From Actinomortierella ambigua (taxonomy: Eukaryota; Mortierellomycota; Mortierellomycetes; Mortierellales; Mortierellaceae): DNA of 20,925 nucleotides. The notes under the pieces were generated by a model. That model was not told the DNA's origin. It saw only the letters and a list, made by a program, of their open reading frames with translations, and searched no databases. The position numbers and the translations under genes are program-made. Location: contig JAAAJB010000602.1 in NCBI GenBank assembly GCA_016098155.1, positions 1 through 20,925 of the forward strand, read 5' to 3'. Shown in pieces: positions 20,452 to 20,925 of this stretch; position 1 is the first letter of the stretch, and each line of letters starts with the position of its first letter.

Positions 20452-20838
20452 CTAAATCATCCAGATATCTTGGAGAGGCCTTCCAACATGGATTACAGAA
20501 AACGTTGTTCGTACCTGAGAGAGGTTATCGCTCTCGACGGTGGCCTTTCCGCTGTCTAGAAATAGTTCGAAGCCCTTGACCTCTGAAAACCAGCAAAAAG
20601 AAACAAGTAATTGATTGTGAGGGGGTGGGGATGGGAGGCTATTCTGCTACACCAGATGCATCATACCAATGTCAGAAGGCCTTCTACAGTGAAGTCGCAT
20701 TAGCTTACGAGCGTTCTTCTTGAGGATGCGGGTGGCAGCGCGCGGGCAGCCAGAGCAGGTCATGGTAGCATAGTGCTTATAGGTCTCAGAATTTCGAGAG
20801 AATTGCACAATGGAGAAAAACTCGTCAGCCTACAGGGA
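20452..20838 (-). CDS. Atx1-like copper metallochaperone, partial and possibly decayed
   Basis: Atx1 carries Cu(I) in the cytosol to the P-type ATPase Ccc2. The minus strand shows SETYKHYATMTCSGCPRAAT then RILKKNA, with the metal-binding MTCSGC motif intact (ATG at 20763). A donor GTAAGC at 20708 and an acceptor TTTTCAG at 20583 form a 126-bp intron that keeps phase. Exon 20582-20515 then reads VKGFELFLDSGKATVESDNL and ends before a GTACGA donor. The beta-alpha-beta order matches a heavy-metal-associated domain. The 3' end is unclear: neither reading through to the TAG at 20454-20452 nor splicing to the nearby CAG/TAG acceptors gives the expected Lys/Gly-rich C-terminus. The usual initiator before SETYK reads AAT here, so an upstream exon may lie past the right edge (a TAG acceptor ends near 20839) or the start is lost. 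Confidence 0.65.
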
Positions 20839-20925
20839 TATCATTTGGACCTAAAATGCACGTCGGCAACACTGTCACCAAAGCCTGAGCAACGTTTCTT
20901 GGTGATGCCGCAATCCTCTGGCCCT

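Overview
This window is nuclear DNA of a fungus. The genes are split by short introns (about 50 to 240 bp) with GTAAGT/GTATGT-like donors and CAG/TAG acceptors. The recognisable products are eukaryotic: a gephyrin-type fusion, the dynactin p150 subunit, allantoinase and an Atx1-like copper chaperone. The gene set and style suggest an early-diverging filamentous fungus, possibly Mortierellomycotina or another Mucoromycota lineage. That placement is inference.

Layout from left to right. (1) A minus-strand gene of unknown function with a very long glutamine-rich tail runs off the left edge. (2) A divergent eight-exon gene encodes a MogA-MoeA fusion (molybdenum cofactor synthesis, 669 aa) with a histidine-rich linker. 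(3) A four-exon gene encodes a 629-aa right-handed beta-helix (pectin-lyase-like) protein with no visible signal peptide. (4) Convergent with it, on the minus strand at 8150-8566, is an uninterrupted 138-aa gene whose product reads as a bacteriophage / contractile-injection-system tail-tube protein of the T4 gp19 family. It has what looks like a spliced 5' UTR. (5) A six-exon gene encodes dynactin p150 (1624 aa). (6) A two-exon gene encodes allantoinase (460 aa). (7) The right third (17.5-20.9 kb) is gene-poor. It holds two decayed coding remnants on the minus strand, an uncertain multi-exon gene, short repeats, and a partial or decayed Atx1-like copper chaperone at the right edge.

Most genes are unrelated housekeeping functions: Mo-cofactor synthesis, dynein transport and purine nitrogen salvage. 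The unexpected item is the tail-tube protein. It is normally a building block of phage tails, R-type pyocins and extracellular contractile injection systems, yet here it sits between ordinary fungal genes. No sheath, baseplate, spike, collar or AAA+ ATPase partner is visible in the window, so any system it belongs to would have to be encoded elsewhere or it has been put to a new use. All exon boundaries were derived by hand from splice signals and reading-frame continuity, without transcript data.
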